From Cytophagales bacterium (GTDB lineage Bacteria; Bacteroidota; Bacteroidia; Cytophagales; ES-bin-26), in the NCBI GenBank assembly GCA_014379925.1, contig JACMKY010000582.1, positions 1 through 15,856 of the forward strand: 15,856 bases of DNA. Reading direction: 5' to 3'. Every line of letters begins with the position of its first letter. Positions within the stretch are counted from its first letter, which is position 1. Position numbers and translations under genes: made by a program. Of this stretch, positions 7,573 to 15,856 are shown one piece after another. The notes beneath the pieces are model-generated. The model made no database searches. It had not been told where the DNA came from and saw only the letters and a list, made by a program, of their open reading frames with translations.

Positions 7573-8328
7573 TTACTTTTTCTTCTTGACTTCCTCGCTG
7601 GCCTTCATCGCCTCTTCCAACCGCGTCTGAAACTTGGATTTCTTCCGGGTACCCGCGTTTTTGCGGTTCTCTTCCAACACCGCCTTGATCTTGTCCTCGT
7701 CCACGAAGCGCCGGATAATCAGTTGCTGGGCGATGGTGGCCAGGTTCGACACGAAGTAATAAAAACTTAACCCGGCCGGAAAACTGTTCATCACGAACAG
7801 AAACACCACGGGCATGATGTAGCCCAGCGTCTTCATGGGGCCTTCGATGGTCGTCAACTGGTTGTTGTAGTAGGCGTAGGCGATGGAAGAGAGCGTCATC
7901 AGGATCGCGAACAGGCTGACGTGCGAGCCGTAGAAAGGAATCGCGAAGGCCAGGTTCAGCACCGAGTCGTAGGTGGACAAATCGTTCGCCCACAGGAAAG
8001 GCTGCTGGCGCAGTTCGATGGAACTGGGGAAGAAGCTGAACATGGCAAACAGAATGGGCATCGTGAGCAAGACCGGAATGCAGCCACTCAACGGACTCAC
8101 GCCCACCTGCTGGTAGAGCTTCATCTGATCCTGCTGGGCCTTGGCCGCGTCGTCGCCCGCCTTCTGCTTGATTTCGGCCAGTTCCGGTTGCAACACCCGC
8201 ATCTTGGCCATCGACACGTAGGAGCGGTAAGTGAGCGGGGTGAGGACCAGTTTGACCAGCAGCACCAGCACGATGATGATGACTCCGTAGTTGGGAATGA
8301 AACCCGCCAGGAAGTTAAACACCGGCAC
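7573..8328 (-). CDS. yidC: YidC C-terminal fragment: Oxa1/YidC insertase core
   Basis: From the first possible start after the TGA (GTG at 8328) this encodes 251 residues, equal to the conserved YidC/Oxa1/Alb3 core. It has five predicted membrane helices: about 14-34 (VIIIVLVLLVKLVLTPLTY), 80-100 (GCIPVLLTMPILFAMFSFF), 136-158, 168-186 and 190-206. The first cytoplasmic loop is conserved (YVSMAKMRVLQPELAEIKQ), and the tail is lysine-rich (VKKKK). The charged groove residue of TM2, an arginine in E. coli, appears to be a lysine here, which I believe is usual in Bacteroidota. The fragment lacks the N-terminal signal anchor of the whole protein. If it is made separately it would have to insert with its N-terminus outside, like Oxa1. 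It ends in TAA, 32 bases before the next gene. Confidence 0.7.
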   Translation of the reverse strand: MPVFNFLAGFIPNYGVIIIVLVLLVKLVLTPLTYRSYVSMAKMRVLQPELAEIKQKAGDDAAKAQQDQMKLYQQVGVSPLSGCIPVLLTMPILFAMFSFFPSSIELRQQPFLWANDLSTYDSVLNLAFAIPFYGSHVSLFAILMTLSSIAYAYYNNQLTTIEGPMKTLGYIMPVVFLFVMNSFPAGLSFYYFVSNLATIAQQLIIRRFVDEDKIKAVLEENRKNAGTRKKSKFQTRLEEAMKASEEVKKKK

Positions 8329-8346
8329 CGTTACGAAGCGGTTGAT

Positions 8347-9423
8347 TCAGCGCACCACTGGCCAGCCCAGGTCCACGTTTTCGCCGAAACCCTCGGCCAC
8401 CTTCTTCACAATGGGGTAGCTGTTGGGCCCGAAGTAGAAGGCAAACTTTCCCCCGCCGCCTTGCAGGTCGGCCACGGGCAGCAACAGGTCGGCCGTCAGC
8501 GTCTTCACCACGCTGCTGTCGGCCGCGTCGGCATCCGTCGTCTGGAGCACTCCGCTCGCGAAGGACGTTTCCCGGGCGATGATGGCCTGCGAGAAGAATT
8601 GGTGGCGCAACGAAACCCAGCGGATGGGCTGCGACACTTTACTCTCCTGGGGGCCGGTGCTGTTTTCGCCGACCTTCTCGAAGCTTTCGTCGGCCAGGAA
8701 ATAGGTAATCAGGGATTTGTTGCGGCTCTGCGTGAGGTCCTTTTCCAACCGCTTCAGGTTGTCTTGCCAGTAGAAGCGCACCGGCTCCTTCCGGATCTCT
8801 TTTTCCAGTCCCGCCAGCCGCAGGTCATACGCCACCTGGTATCCCTGACCGGCCAGGGCGTAGGTTTGTTCCACGAACTGGTTGGGCGCTACTTCGAGGC
8901 GGAAACGCACGCGGTTCGTGTCGCCCGTCGCTACCACCGTCGCCGGGGAAGACGTCTGGAAGTACAACTGATAGAGGTCAATCTTGCCGCCGGCAGCCGC
9001 CGGAATTTCCAGCGCCAGCTGGCTGCTTTGCTCGTCGAGCAGAATCAACGGCTTTCCGTCGAAGGTTTGGTATTTTTTCAACTGTACCCGCTTCACCCGG
9101 CCGCCCCGGGTGCTGAGCGTCACCTTCACGTCGGCATTCTCCAGGGCGATCTCCCGCTCCGTTCCGGCGGCGGCCGTTGCGAAACGGCCGTAAGCCGAAC
9201 GGTTCCGGGCTTCGGCCAGCGAGTCGGTAGACGGGACGCCCGCCGAACCGAGCCGAGCCGCGTTTCCTTCGGACAGGGTAGCGGACCGGGAAGGATCCGT
9301 TCCGGGCGTTACGGTCTGGGTTGCCGGACGTTGGGCAGGCGGGGTAGATGGAGGGCTAAAATACAGGTACAGGCCTACGATCAAAAAGATAAGGGTGATG
9401 CCGATGGCTTGGTTTCGATCCAT
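8347..9423 (-). CDS. yidC: YidC N-terminal fragment: signal anchor and periplasmic P1 domain
   Basis: This 358-residue half starts with the canonical YidC anchor (MDRNQAIGITLIFLIVGLYL). A Pro/Thr-rich linker (about 25-60) follows, then the beta-rich periplasmic P1 domain to about residue 350. It ends at VDLGWPVVR just before the TGA. P1 is not strictly required for insertase activity in E. coli, whereas the core lying beyond the stop is. Ending here would leave a membrane-tethered periplasmic domain with no insertase function of its own. The ATG at 9423 is well supported by the conserved N-terminus and by a promoter box about 60 bases upstream. Confidence 0.8.
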   Translation of the reverse strand: MDRNQAIGITLIFLIVGLYLYFSPPSTPPAQRPATQTVTPGTDPSRSATLSEGNAARLGSAGVPSTDSLAEARNRSAYGRFATAAAGTEREIALENADVKVTLSTRGGRVKRVQLKKYQTFDGKPLILLDEQSSQLALEIPAAAGGKIDLYQLYFQTSSPATVVATGDTNRVRFRLEVAPNQFVEQTYALAGQGYQVAYDLRLAGLEKEIRKEPVRFYWQDNLKRLEKDLTQSRNKSLITYFLADESFEKVGENSTGPQESKVSQPIRWVSLRHQFFSQAIIARETSFASGVLQTTDADAADSSVVKTLTADLLLPVADLQGGGGKFAFYFGPNSYPIVKKVAEGFGENVDLGWPVVR

Positions 9424-9483
9424 TGTGTATTGAATGCGGTGGTTGTCAGCAACCTGCCGTCACTAGTAAGCATGAGTAAGGCT

Positions 9484-9491
9484 CAAAATTA
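9484..9491 (-). promoter_or_regulatory. Bacteroidota -7 promoter box for yidC
   Basis: The minus strand reads TAATTTTG, an exact TAnnTTTG match about 60 bases upstream of the yidC ATG. A TTG lies 12 bases further upstream, which is too close for a standard -33 element, so the match rests on the -7 box alone. It suggests that yidC and the TPR/periplasmic-binding-fold gene can be transcribed independently of pyrG. Confidence 0.4.
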
Positions 9492-9635
9492 GGCAATCCC
9501 CGCCAACTTGTCATGGGCGGACCGGCGGTTCTGGAAAATTTCACGGTAATGAATCGGGTTGGCAGCAGGAAATGGCTACTATCTGATCGGTTGCAGTCCG
9601 CGGTTTATTTTGCTCCAAGGTCGAAGTTTATTTTC

Positions 9636-9671
9636 AAAGCAGCCGGTAAAAATAAAGCAGTCGGTAAAAAT
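9636..9671. repeat. Tandem duplication, 2 x 18 bp
   Basis: Two abutting copies of AAAGCAGYCGGTAAAAAT differ only at the Y position (C in the first copy, T in the second). The copies are 9636-9653 and 9654-9671. Two copies could arise by slippage, or could form a paired protein-binding site upstream of yidC. Confidence 0.8.
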
Positions 9672-9762
9672 ACGGTGCGAGAAGCTTGAAAATGGGTGAC
9701 CGCTGGTTACGCTCCGCGCGGCGCTGATAAAACGGGTTACGCGATTGAGAGGGGGAGCACTA

Positions 9763-9784
9763 ATTTATTTCTTATTTATTTCTT
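9763..9784. repeat. Tandem duplication, 2 x 11 bp
   Basis: Two perfect abutting copies of ATTTATTTCTT lie in the A/T-rich spacer near the 3' end of the small lipoprotein gene. Simple slippage in low-complexity sequence is the likely cause. Confidence 0.7.
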
Positions 9785-9823
9785 ATGGAGAACGTTGAGT
9801 AAAACGGCGGTTGATCTACGCAC

Positions 9824-10177
9824 CTACCTTGTCCCAATAATCGTTTCTACCACGTATCTTTTGGAAGCTAGGGTTGTGTCTACGTCAAAATGAATGAAAT
9901 TCTTGTCGAAGTTTTCGTATACTTTCTTCCTGACCAATTCATGCAACCGGTCTCGTTCCTTGCCTAGCCTTTCATTGCTGTAGCTCTGGCCTTTTTTCAA
10001 TAAACTTCTGCCTTGAGCCTCTGACACTATTTTTTCGATTTGCGGGTCAGTAATCCGGTAAGTGACGGCCTGGAGCTTATAATCCTTCATGAAAGTAGTC
10101 TGTTTGCTGGCCGAGCAAGCTTGAATGAGGGCTACCAAGGTCAATAAGGCAAGCGTAATTATAGGTTTAACTCTCAT
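9824..10177 (-). CDS. Small hypothetical lipoprotein
   Basis: This 117-residue protein has a lipoprotein signal peptide (MRVKPIITLALLTLVALIQA, then C21). The lipobox IQAC carries Gln at -2, which is unusual but tolerated. The mature part is about 96 residues, mixed-charge and largely helical in look, with a coiled-coil-like stretch around RLGKERDRLHELVRKKVYEN. It has no cysteines after the lipid anchor and no motif that I recognise. The residues after C21 (Ser-Ala-Ser-Lys) lack the acidic surface-export signal, so it probably faces the periplasm. It lies 74 bases after pyrG on the same strand and may be co-transcribed with it. Base composition is A/T-richer than in the neighbouring genes. The product is hypothetical, but the signal peptide makes a real gene likely. 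Confidence 0.7.
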   Translation of the reverse strand: MRVKPIITLALLTLVALIQACSASKQTTFMKDYKLQAVTYRITDPQIEKIVSEAQGRSLLKKGQSYSNERLGKERDRLHELVRKKVYENFDKNFIHFDVDTTLASKRYVVETIIGTR

Positions 10178-10251
10178 CCGGTGGCGGGTTTATGAGCTTA
10201 GTCTTCTTACAACATCTCTTATTGCGACTAATAAATTAGAAGCCCCACCGA

Positions 10252-11895
10252 TCAACGCACCGCCTTGCTGACGAGCATTTTCTTCTGGGTGGCGTATTCC
10301 AGGGCGGCCCTCACGAAGCTGACGAAGAGCGGGTGCGGATTCATCACGGTGCTTTTCAGTTCGGGGTGGAACTGCGTGCCAATGAACCAGGGATGGTCCC
10401 GGAGTTCCACGATTTCCACCAGCCGCGTGTCGGGATTCACCCCGGCGGCCATCATGCCCGCCGCCTCGAACTGCACCAGGTAGGCGTTGTTGAATTCGTA
10501 GCGGTGGCGGTGGCGTTCGGAAACGCGGGTTCGCCCGTATACTTCGTACGTGAGGGTGCCGGGACGGACGTCGCAGGGATACGCGCCCAGGCGCATCGTA
10601 CCGCCCTTGACCGTAATCTTCTTCTGGTCTTCCATCAGGTCGATGACGGGATTCTCCGTTTCGCGCTCCATTTCCGTGGAGCAGGCATCAACGATGCCCA
10701 GCACGTTGCGGGCAAACTCGATCACGGCGCACTGCATGCCCAGGCAGACGCCGAAGAACGGAACCCGGTTTTCGCGGGCGTAGCGCACCGCGTTGATCTT
10801 GCCCTCGATACCCCGCTGGCCGAAACCCGGCGCCACCAGAATGGCATCCAGTTCTTCCAGCACCGATTCGTAGTGGTCCGACACCAGGCTTTCCGATTGA
10901 ATCCAGCGCACGCTGACGGCGCATTCGTTCTGCGCCCCGGCGTGGATAAACGATTCGGCAATGGATTTGTAGGCGTCGCGCAGTTCCACGTACTTACCGA
11001 TCAGACCGATGGTCACCCCTTCGGTCGGGTTCTTGAGGCGGCCCAGAAAATCTTTCCAGGCCTCGATATCCGGCTCCCGTTCGGGCGACAGCCGGAGTTT
11101 CTCCAGCACCCGCTCGTCCAGTTTTTCCTTCTTCATCAGCAACGGCACGTCGTAGATCGTCTCCGCGTCAATGGATTCGACCACGGAGTTGAGGTGTACG
11201 TTGCAGAAGAGCGCCATTTTCCGGCGGATGTCGAGGGGAAGCGGGTGCTCGGTGCGGCACACCAGGATGTCGGGTTGAATGCCGGCTTCCAGTAGCGTCT
11301 TCACCGAGTGCTGGGTAGGCTTGGTCTTCAATTCACCCGCCGACTTCAGGTAGGGCACCAACGTCAGGTGAATCACGAGCGAGTTGTGTTCGCCGATGTC
11401 CCACTTCAGCTGCCGCACGGCCTCGATGAAGGGCAGCGACTCGATGTCGCCCACGCACCCGCCGATCTCGGTGATGACCAGATCGTACTTGCCGGTTTCG
11501 CCCAGCAGCATGAAGTTACGCTTGATTTCGTCGGTGATGTGGGGGATTACCTGCACGGTCTTGCCCAGGTAAGCCCCTTGCCGCTCCCGGGTGATGACAT
11601 TGTTGTAGATCCGGCCGGTGGTGATGTTGTTGGCCTGCGAGGTGGGAATGTTGAGGAAGCGTTCGTAATGCCCCAGGTCCAGGTCGGTTTCCGCTCCGTC
11701 GTCGGTCACGTAGCACTCGCCGTGTTCGTAGGGGTTGAGGGTTCCCGGGTCAATGTTGATGTAGGGATCGAACTTTTGGATGGTGACCGAAAAGCCCCTT
11801 GCCTGCAGTAGCTTGGCCAGCGAGGAAGCAATGATGCCTTTTCCGAGGGAGGAAGTAACACCGCCCGTAACGAAAATGTACTTTGCAGAAGCCAT
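10252..11895 (-). CDS. pyrG: CTP synthase (glutamine hydrolysing)
   Basis: This enzyme makes CTP from UTP, ATP and glutamine, the last step of de novo pyrimidine nucleotide synthesis. From the ATG at 11895 it has 547 residues, against 545 in E. coli. The synthetase domain occupies about 1-270, with the P-loop-like GGVTSSLGKG and then KFDPYINIDPGTLNP and GECYVTDDGAETDLDLGHYE. The class-I glutamine amidotransferase domain occupies about 295-540, with nucleophile C384 in FGVCLGMQ and the His/Glu pair H510 and E512 in GTQFHPE. An ATG nine codons upstream (11922) is also in frame. The family normally begins MASAKYIFVTGG, and the -7-like box at 11932-11939 would place the transcript start almost on the upstream ATG, so I chose 11895. 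It ends in TGA. Confidence 0.97.
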   Translation of the reverse strand: MASAKYIFVTGGVTSSLGKGIIASSLAKLLQARGFSVTIQKFDPYINIDPGTLNPYEHGECYVTDDGAETDLDLGHYERFLNIPTSQANNITTGRIYNNVITRERQGAYLGKTVQVIPHITDEIKRNFMLLGETGKYDLVITEIGGCVGDIESLPFIEAVRQLKWDIGEHNSLVIHLTLVPYLKSAGELKTKPTQHSVKTLLEAGIQPDILVCRTEHPLPLDIRRKMALFCNVHLNSVVESIDAETIYDVPLLMKKEKLDERVLEKLRLSPEREPDIEAWKDFLGRLKNPTEGVTIGLIGKYVELRDAYKSIAESFIHAGAQNECAVSVRWIQSESLVSDHYESVLEELDAILVAPGFGQRGIEGKINAVRYARENRVPFFGVCLGMQCAVIEFARNVLGIVDACSTEMERETENPVIDLMEDQKKITVKGGTMRLGAYPCDVRPGTLTYEVYGRTRVSERHRHRYEFNNAYLVQFEAAGMMAAGVNPDTRLVEIVELRDHPWFIGTQFHPELKSTVMNPHPLFVSFVRAALEYATQKKMLVSKAVR

Positions 11896-11931
11896 ACAAG
11901 GGGTTTGGGGATTCGCATTCATTACGGGACG

Positions 11932-11939
11932 TAAAGGTA
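11932..11939 (-). promoter_or_regulatory. Likely -7 promoter box for pyrG
   Basis: The minus strand reads TACCTTTA, one mismatch from the Bacteroidota TAnnTTTG element. It lies 36 bases upstream of the chosen pyrG start and would give a leader of about 30 bases. I see no good -33 partner. Its position decides between the two pyrG starts. Confidence 0.4.
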
Positions 11940-12249
11940 CAGATTAGTTTTTGATTTTATTTCCCGTCGGTGAGTCAACGAGCGTATCCCGACATTCGGG
12001 TCGTAACATCGCCTGTTCAGAATCCAGTGCGCCAGGAATGAGTTACGCTGCGCATCGAAAGTTGACTTGTCTCATTTATCCGGCCTGATTCTTCCTACGA
12101 AACGCTAAAAGTATTTGATTCCTAATGCACTAGTCATCGACCAACAACCAACAACGGGCAACCAACAACGGCCTTGCCGTTCATCCAAATTATCTCCCCG
12201 GTGCCGGCCTTTTGGCGTTATTTGCGTCGCCTCTTAATTACCAACCGCC
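11940..12249. other. Divergent spacer between pyrG and the response regulator
   Basis: This spacer of about 310 bases separates the minus-strand pyrG from the plus-strand response regulator. It carries a 13-base direct repeat at 12145-12171. A GTTATTTGCG stretch at about 12218-12227 resembles a shortened -7 box for the response regulator but is not an exact match. I see no gene or RNA. Confidence 0.5.
12145..12171. repeat. Direct repeat CAACCAACAACGG, two copies
   Basis: Two perfect copies of the 13-base unit CAACCAACAACGG lie at 12145-12157 and 12159-12171, one base apart. A partial third copy (CCAACAAC) sits just before them. They start about 105 bases upstream of the response regulator. 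The spacing of 14 bases is not a whole helical turn, so an operator role is only a possibility. Confidence 0.6.
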
Positions 12250-12882
12250 ATGGGTCTGCACGACATCCGGGTTTGCCTGATCGAAGATGATCCCGTGACC
12301 CGGAACGGATTCGGCTTGCTGATCGACAGCACGCACGGCTACCAGGTCATCAACAGCTACAGCAACTGCGAAGATGCCATCCGGCAGCTGGACCGCGACA
12401 GCCCGGACGTGGTCATGATGGACATCAAATTGCCCGGTGGTATGAACGGCATCGTGGGCATCGGCAAGATCAAGAAGCTGAGGCCCAGGGTAAACATCAT
12501 CGTCGTGACGGCGTACGAAAACGACGAGCTGGTTTTCCAGGCGCTGTGCGCGGGCGCGGGCGGCTACCTGACCAAGAACACCCCCCCCGCCCGCATGCTC
12601 GACGCCATCCGGGAAGTGCAGACCGGCGGGGCCCCGCTGAGTACCCACATTGCCCGGATGGTGGTGCAATCGTTCCAGAAAAACACCAATTCGCCCCTCT
12701 CCCCGCGCGAAACGGAAGTATTGGTGTTGCTCGACAAAGGAAAGAGTTACCACACGATCGCCGATGAGTTGTTTGTGGACAAGGAAACCATCCGCACCCA
12801 CATCAAGAACACCTACCTCAAACTGGAAGTACACTCCAAGGCGGATGCCATCGAGAAAGCCCGGCGGCAAAAACTGATCTGA
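12250..12882 (+). CDS. NarL/FixJ-family (LuxR-type) response regulator
   Basis: This is a 210-residue two-component transcription regulator. The receiver domain (about 5-125) has the acidic pocket E12, D13 and D14, phosphoacceptor D58 (VVMMDIKLPGG), the switch threonine T87 (VVTAYE) and K109 (GYLTKN). A linker leads to a LuxR-type helix-turn-helix at about 140-197, with LSPRETEVL, the recognition region VDKETIRTHIKNTYLKL and ending near the C-terminus. Domain order and length are standard. No histidine kinase is encoded within the window, so it is an orphan as far as can be seen, and its target genes are unknown. It begins 21 bases after a short A/T patch (cttaattacc) and ends in TGA. Confidence 0.95.
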   Translation: MGLHDIRVCLIEDDPVTRNGFGLLIDSTHGYQVINSYSNCEDAIRQLDRDSPDVVMMDIKLPGGMNGIVGIGKIKKLRPRVNIIVVTAYENDELVFQALCAGAGGYLTKNTPPARMLDAIREVQTGGAPLSTHIARMVVQSFQKNTNSPLSPRETEVLVLLDKGKSYHTIADELFVDKETIRTHIKNTYLKLEVHSKADAIEKARRQKLI

Positions 12883-13140
12883 GCAGTTACTAATCCGTTT
12901 TTGGTAATTGGTTTTCTATCGTTGGCCATCAGGTAAAGCAGACTGCCCGGGGACGGGGTCATACCAGTTGTTATATGAGCGAAACCGAACCACCACAGCA
13001 GCTTCATTGCCCAGCAACGAAGTACTCAGTAACCCGGATTCTCGGAGGGGTTCAAACAGTTACGGGTCCAGAGTCGTAAGTTAGGAAGGATGCAAAATTT
13101 TGAAAGCCGAACAATTACTAACTTAATAAAGCCGGATACG

Positions 13141-13341
13141 ATGAGAAAGATAAAAAACTTCAAAGAGATCAGCGTTTTGATTGGCGTGATTGCGGGATTC
13201 ACTTTCCTGATCTCGTTTTTCGCAGGAATCGGCGTTCCCACGGAAACAATATTTGTTTCAGGGATCTTCTTTGCGGTTATTACCATTGCAATAACCCCCG
13301 TACTTCTGACCGGTGAAAAAACCAAAGGTAAGCCTCAATAG
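13141..13341 (+). CDS. Small hypothetical two-helix membrane protein
   Basis: This frame of 66 residues starts with a basic N-terminus (MRKIKNFKEI). Two hydrophobic segments follow, about 12-29 (VLIGVIAGFTFLISFFAG) and 36-55 (TIFVSGIFFAVITIAITPVL), and the tail is short and basic (TGEKTKGKPQ). It looks like a real small membrane protein of no known family. The frame also opens at an ATG at 13090, which would add 17 polar residues. A purine-rich aggaagg lies directly before that ATG, so the start is uncertain; I prefer 13141 because the charged N-terminus then abuts the first helix. It is A/T-richer than most neighbours. The gap from the response regulator (258 bases) suggests separate transcription. 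Confidence 0.5.
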   Translation: MRKIKNFKEISVLIGVIAGFTFLISFFAGIGVPTETIFVSGIFFAVITIAITPVLLTGEKTKGKPQ

Positions 13342-13878
13342 CTAACCTTGCCTGGCTTCGGTCAAGGCAAAATCGAACAAGCGCTTGCCGCGGGCTTCCA
13401 TTCCGCTTCCTGAAAGTCGCTGAAGTCGGGTGTATTACTATGAGCAAAATATAAAACACCAAGTATCAACCAATACCAATAGTAGGCAAACAAAATGCTG
13501 CCTTTCAATTTTTTAAGGTTGCTCTACTACGCCATTAAAATTTCATTTTAGTATAAAAATACCGTTACCTGTGAAACGAATCCGGTCTCCGTGGATGGCC
13601 AATCGTTGCTGGGTTTCCAGTTGGCTTCCTTCGCTGACCGGTTCGGGGACAAGGATAGCCTAGCCAAAACTACACCCGTCGTCGTGGCCGGAGTAGCCAT
13701 TGTCGGAGACGGTGATGGAGCTTAGTCCAAAAAAGCGGGTTAAACCGCCGAATAAAAAAAGACTGGCCAGGTTTAGAAAACCTGGCCAGTGTACCGAAAC
13801 AACCGTGCGCCCTTCCTGCCGACAGCGCCCTCCGATCTCCGCGAGGAAGCTTCGACGTGCTGGTCTGTCCACGGTGGT
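13342..13878. other. Intergenic region between the small membrane gene and gcvP
   Basis: This region of about 540 bases contains the gcvP terminator at 13754-13790. It also contains a coding-like but startless plus-strand frame at 13552-13725, which may be a gene remnant. The first 200 bases (13342-13550) turn A/T-rich towards the end and hold nothing I recognise. The minus-strand frame at 13660-13872 reads through the terminator hairpin and is discounted. Confidence 0.5.
13754..13790 (-). terminator. Rho-independent terminator of gcvP
   Basis: A perfect 13-base stem pairs ACTGGCCAGGTTT (13762-13774) with AAACCTGGCCAGT (13778-13790) across a 3-base loop. On the minus strand it is followed at once by C and seven T residues (13754-13760). 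It lies about 90 bases past the gcvP stop, in the correct direction. Confidence 0.92.

Positions 13879-15856
<1,978 letters not shown>

Larger units (their letters stand above)
7573..9423 (-). pseudogene. yidC: yidC membrane protein insertase, interrupted by one in-frame TGA
   Basis: Read as one frame, this is a full-length YidC of 615 sense codons plus one internal stop. YidC inserts and folds inner-membrane proteins, alone or with SecYEG, and is normally essential. The N-terminal anchor, periplasmic P1 domain and five-helix core are all present in order. The minus strand reads GGC TGG CCA GTG GTG CGC TGA ATC AAC CGC across 8340-8367. The TGA at 8347-8349 falls where I expect a tryptophan (TGG) ahead of INRFVTVPVFNF, so a single G-to-A change explains it. 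Frame and protein similarity continue unbroken on both sides. The base after TGA is A, not the C known to favour leakiness. It could be an assembly error, a true pseudogene or a split gene; the two halves are listed separately. Confidence 0.85.
9424..9823. other. A/T-richer spacer upstream of yidC with short tandem repeats
   Basis: This 400-base stretch, A/T-richer than the coding flanks, lies between yidC and the small lipoprotein gene. It holds a likely yidC promoter box at 9484-9491, an 18-base tandem duplication at 9636-9671 and an 11-base tandem duplication at 9763-9784. The plus-strand frame at 9696-9893 runs antisense into the lipoprotein gene and is not convincing. I see no terminator hairpin after the lipoprotein gene. 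Confidence 0.55.

Noticed and set aside
7541..7993. N-terminal extension of the TPR/periplasmic-binding-fold frame into yidC
   Set aside because: The extra 151 codons overlap the yidC core in another frame, and the ATG at 7540 gives a proper signal peptide.
8347..8349. UGA recoding (Trp or selenocysteine) as the explanation of the yidC stop
   Set aside because: Other genes here end in TGA, I see no obvious selenocysteine-type hairpin after the site, and UGA followed by A is not a leaky context. Read errors, mutation or a split gene are simpler.
7921..9492. A long plus-strand frame (523 codons) antisense to yidC
   Set aside because: It mirrors the codon structure of a GC-rich gene, its composition is rich in His/Arg/Gln/Gly with no domain, and yidC on the other strand is unmistakable.
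12141..12171. CRISPR-like array
   Set aside because: Only two 13-base copies with a one-base gap; no spacer-sized intervals and no cas genes.
12238..12870. A minus-strand frame of 210 codons opposite the response regulator
   Set aside because: Exact shadow of the response regulator, which has all receiver and helix-turn-helix residues in order.
13346..13373. Hairpin after the small membrane gene (TTGCCT...AGGCAA) as a terminator
   Set aside because: The stem is only about six pairs with a long loop and no T-run follows on the plus strand.

Overview
The window looks like chromosomal DNA from a GC-rich member of the Bacteroidota, most likely Cytophagales (Spirosoma/Larkinella-like relatives). 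I infer this from the style of the protein sequences, from pyrG lying next to yidC, and from promoter boxes of the Bacteroidota type (TAnnTTTG) seen upstream of the LRR gene, yidC and, less exactly, pyrG. No search was run, so the taxonomy is an inference. There is no sign of a phage, insertion sequence, CRISPR array, tRNA or rRNA.

Layout. On the minus strand, bases 45-4491 hold three envelope genes: a membrane-anchored neutral zinc metallopeptidase (YpfJ family), a secreted leucine-rich-repeat protein with eleven 22-residue repeats in register, and a Deg/HtrA-type serine protease with two PDZ domains. A roughly 600-base spacer separates these from a plus-strand Cu/Zn superoxide dismutase lipoprotein, which ends in a strong intrinsic terminator. 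Converging on it from the right is a minus-strand cluster running from pyrG (CTP synthase) through a small lipoprotein and yidC (membrane protein insertase) to a secreted TPR plus type-1 periplasmic-binding-fold protein. To the right of pyrG lie a plus-strand NarL/LuxR-type response regulator and a small two-helix membrane protein. The minus-strand C-terminal two thirds of glycine dehydrogenase gcvP, with its own terminator, runs off the right edge.

The main anomaly is in yidC. The reading frame is intact along its whole length except for one in-frame TGA at 8347-8349, where relatives are expected to have tryptophan. The break falls at the junction between the periplasmic domain and the membrane insertase core. 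Several other genes here end in TGA, so the code is standard. Because YidC is normally essential, the choices are an assembly error, a real nonsense mutation with a second copy elsewhere, or a naturally split two-piece insertase.

Other points worth a look are a superoxide dismutase that keeps all metal ligands but lacks the usual disulfide cysteines and carries a Cys-Lys-Glu-Asp surface-export-like signal; the LpoA-like architecture of the gene after yidC; and the A/T-richer, repeat-bearing segment between pyrG and yidC. Most of the rest is housekeeping and envelope-maintenance sequence. I did not find a convincing new multi-gene system.
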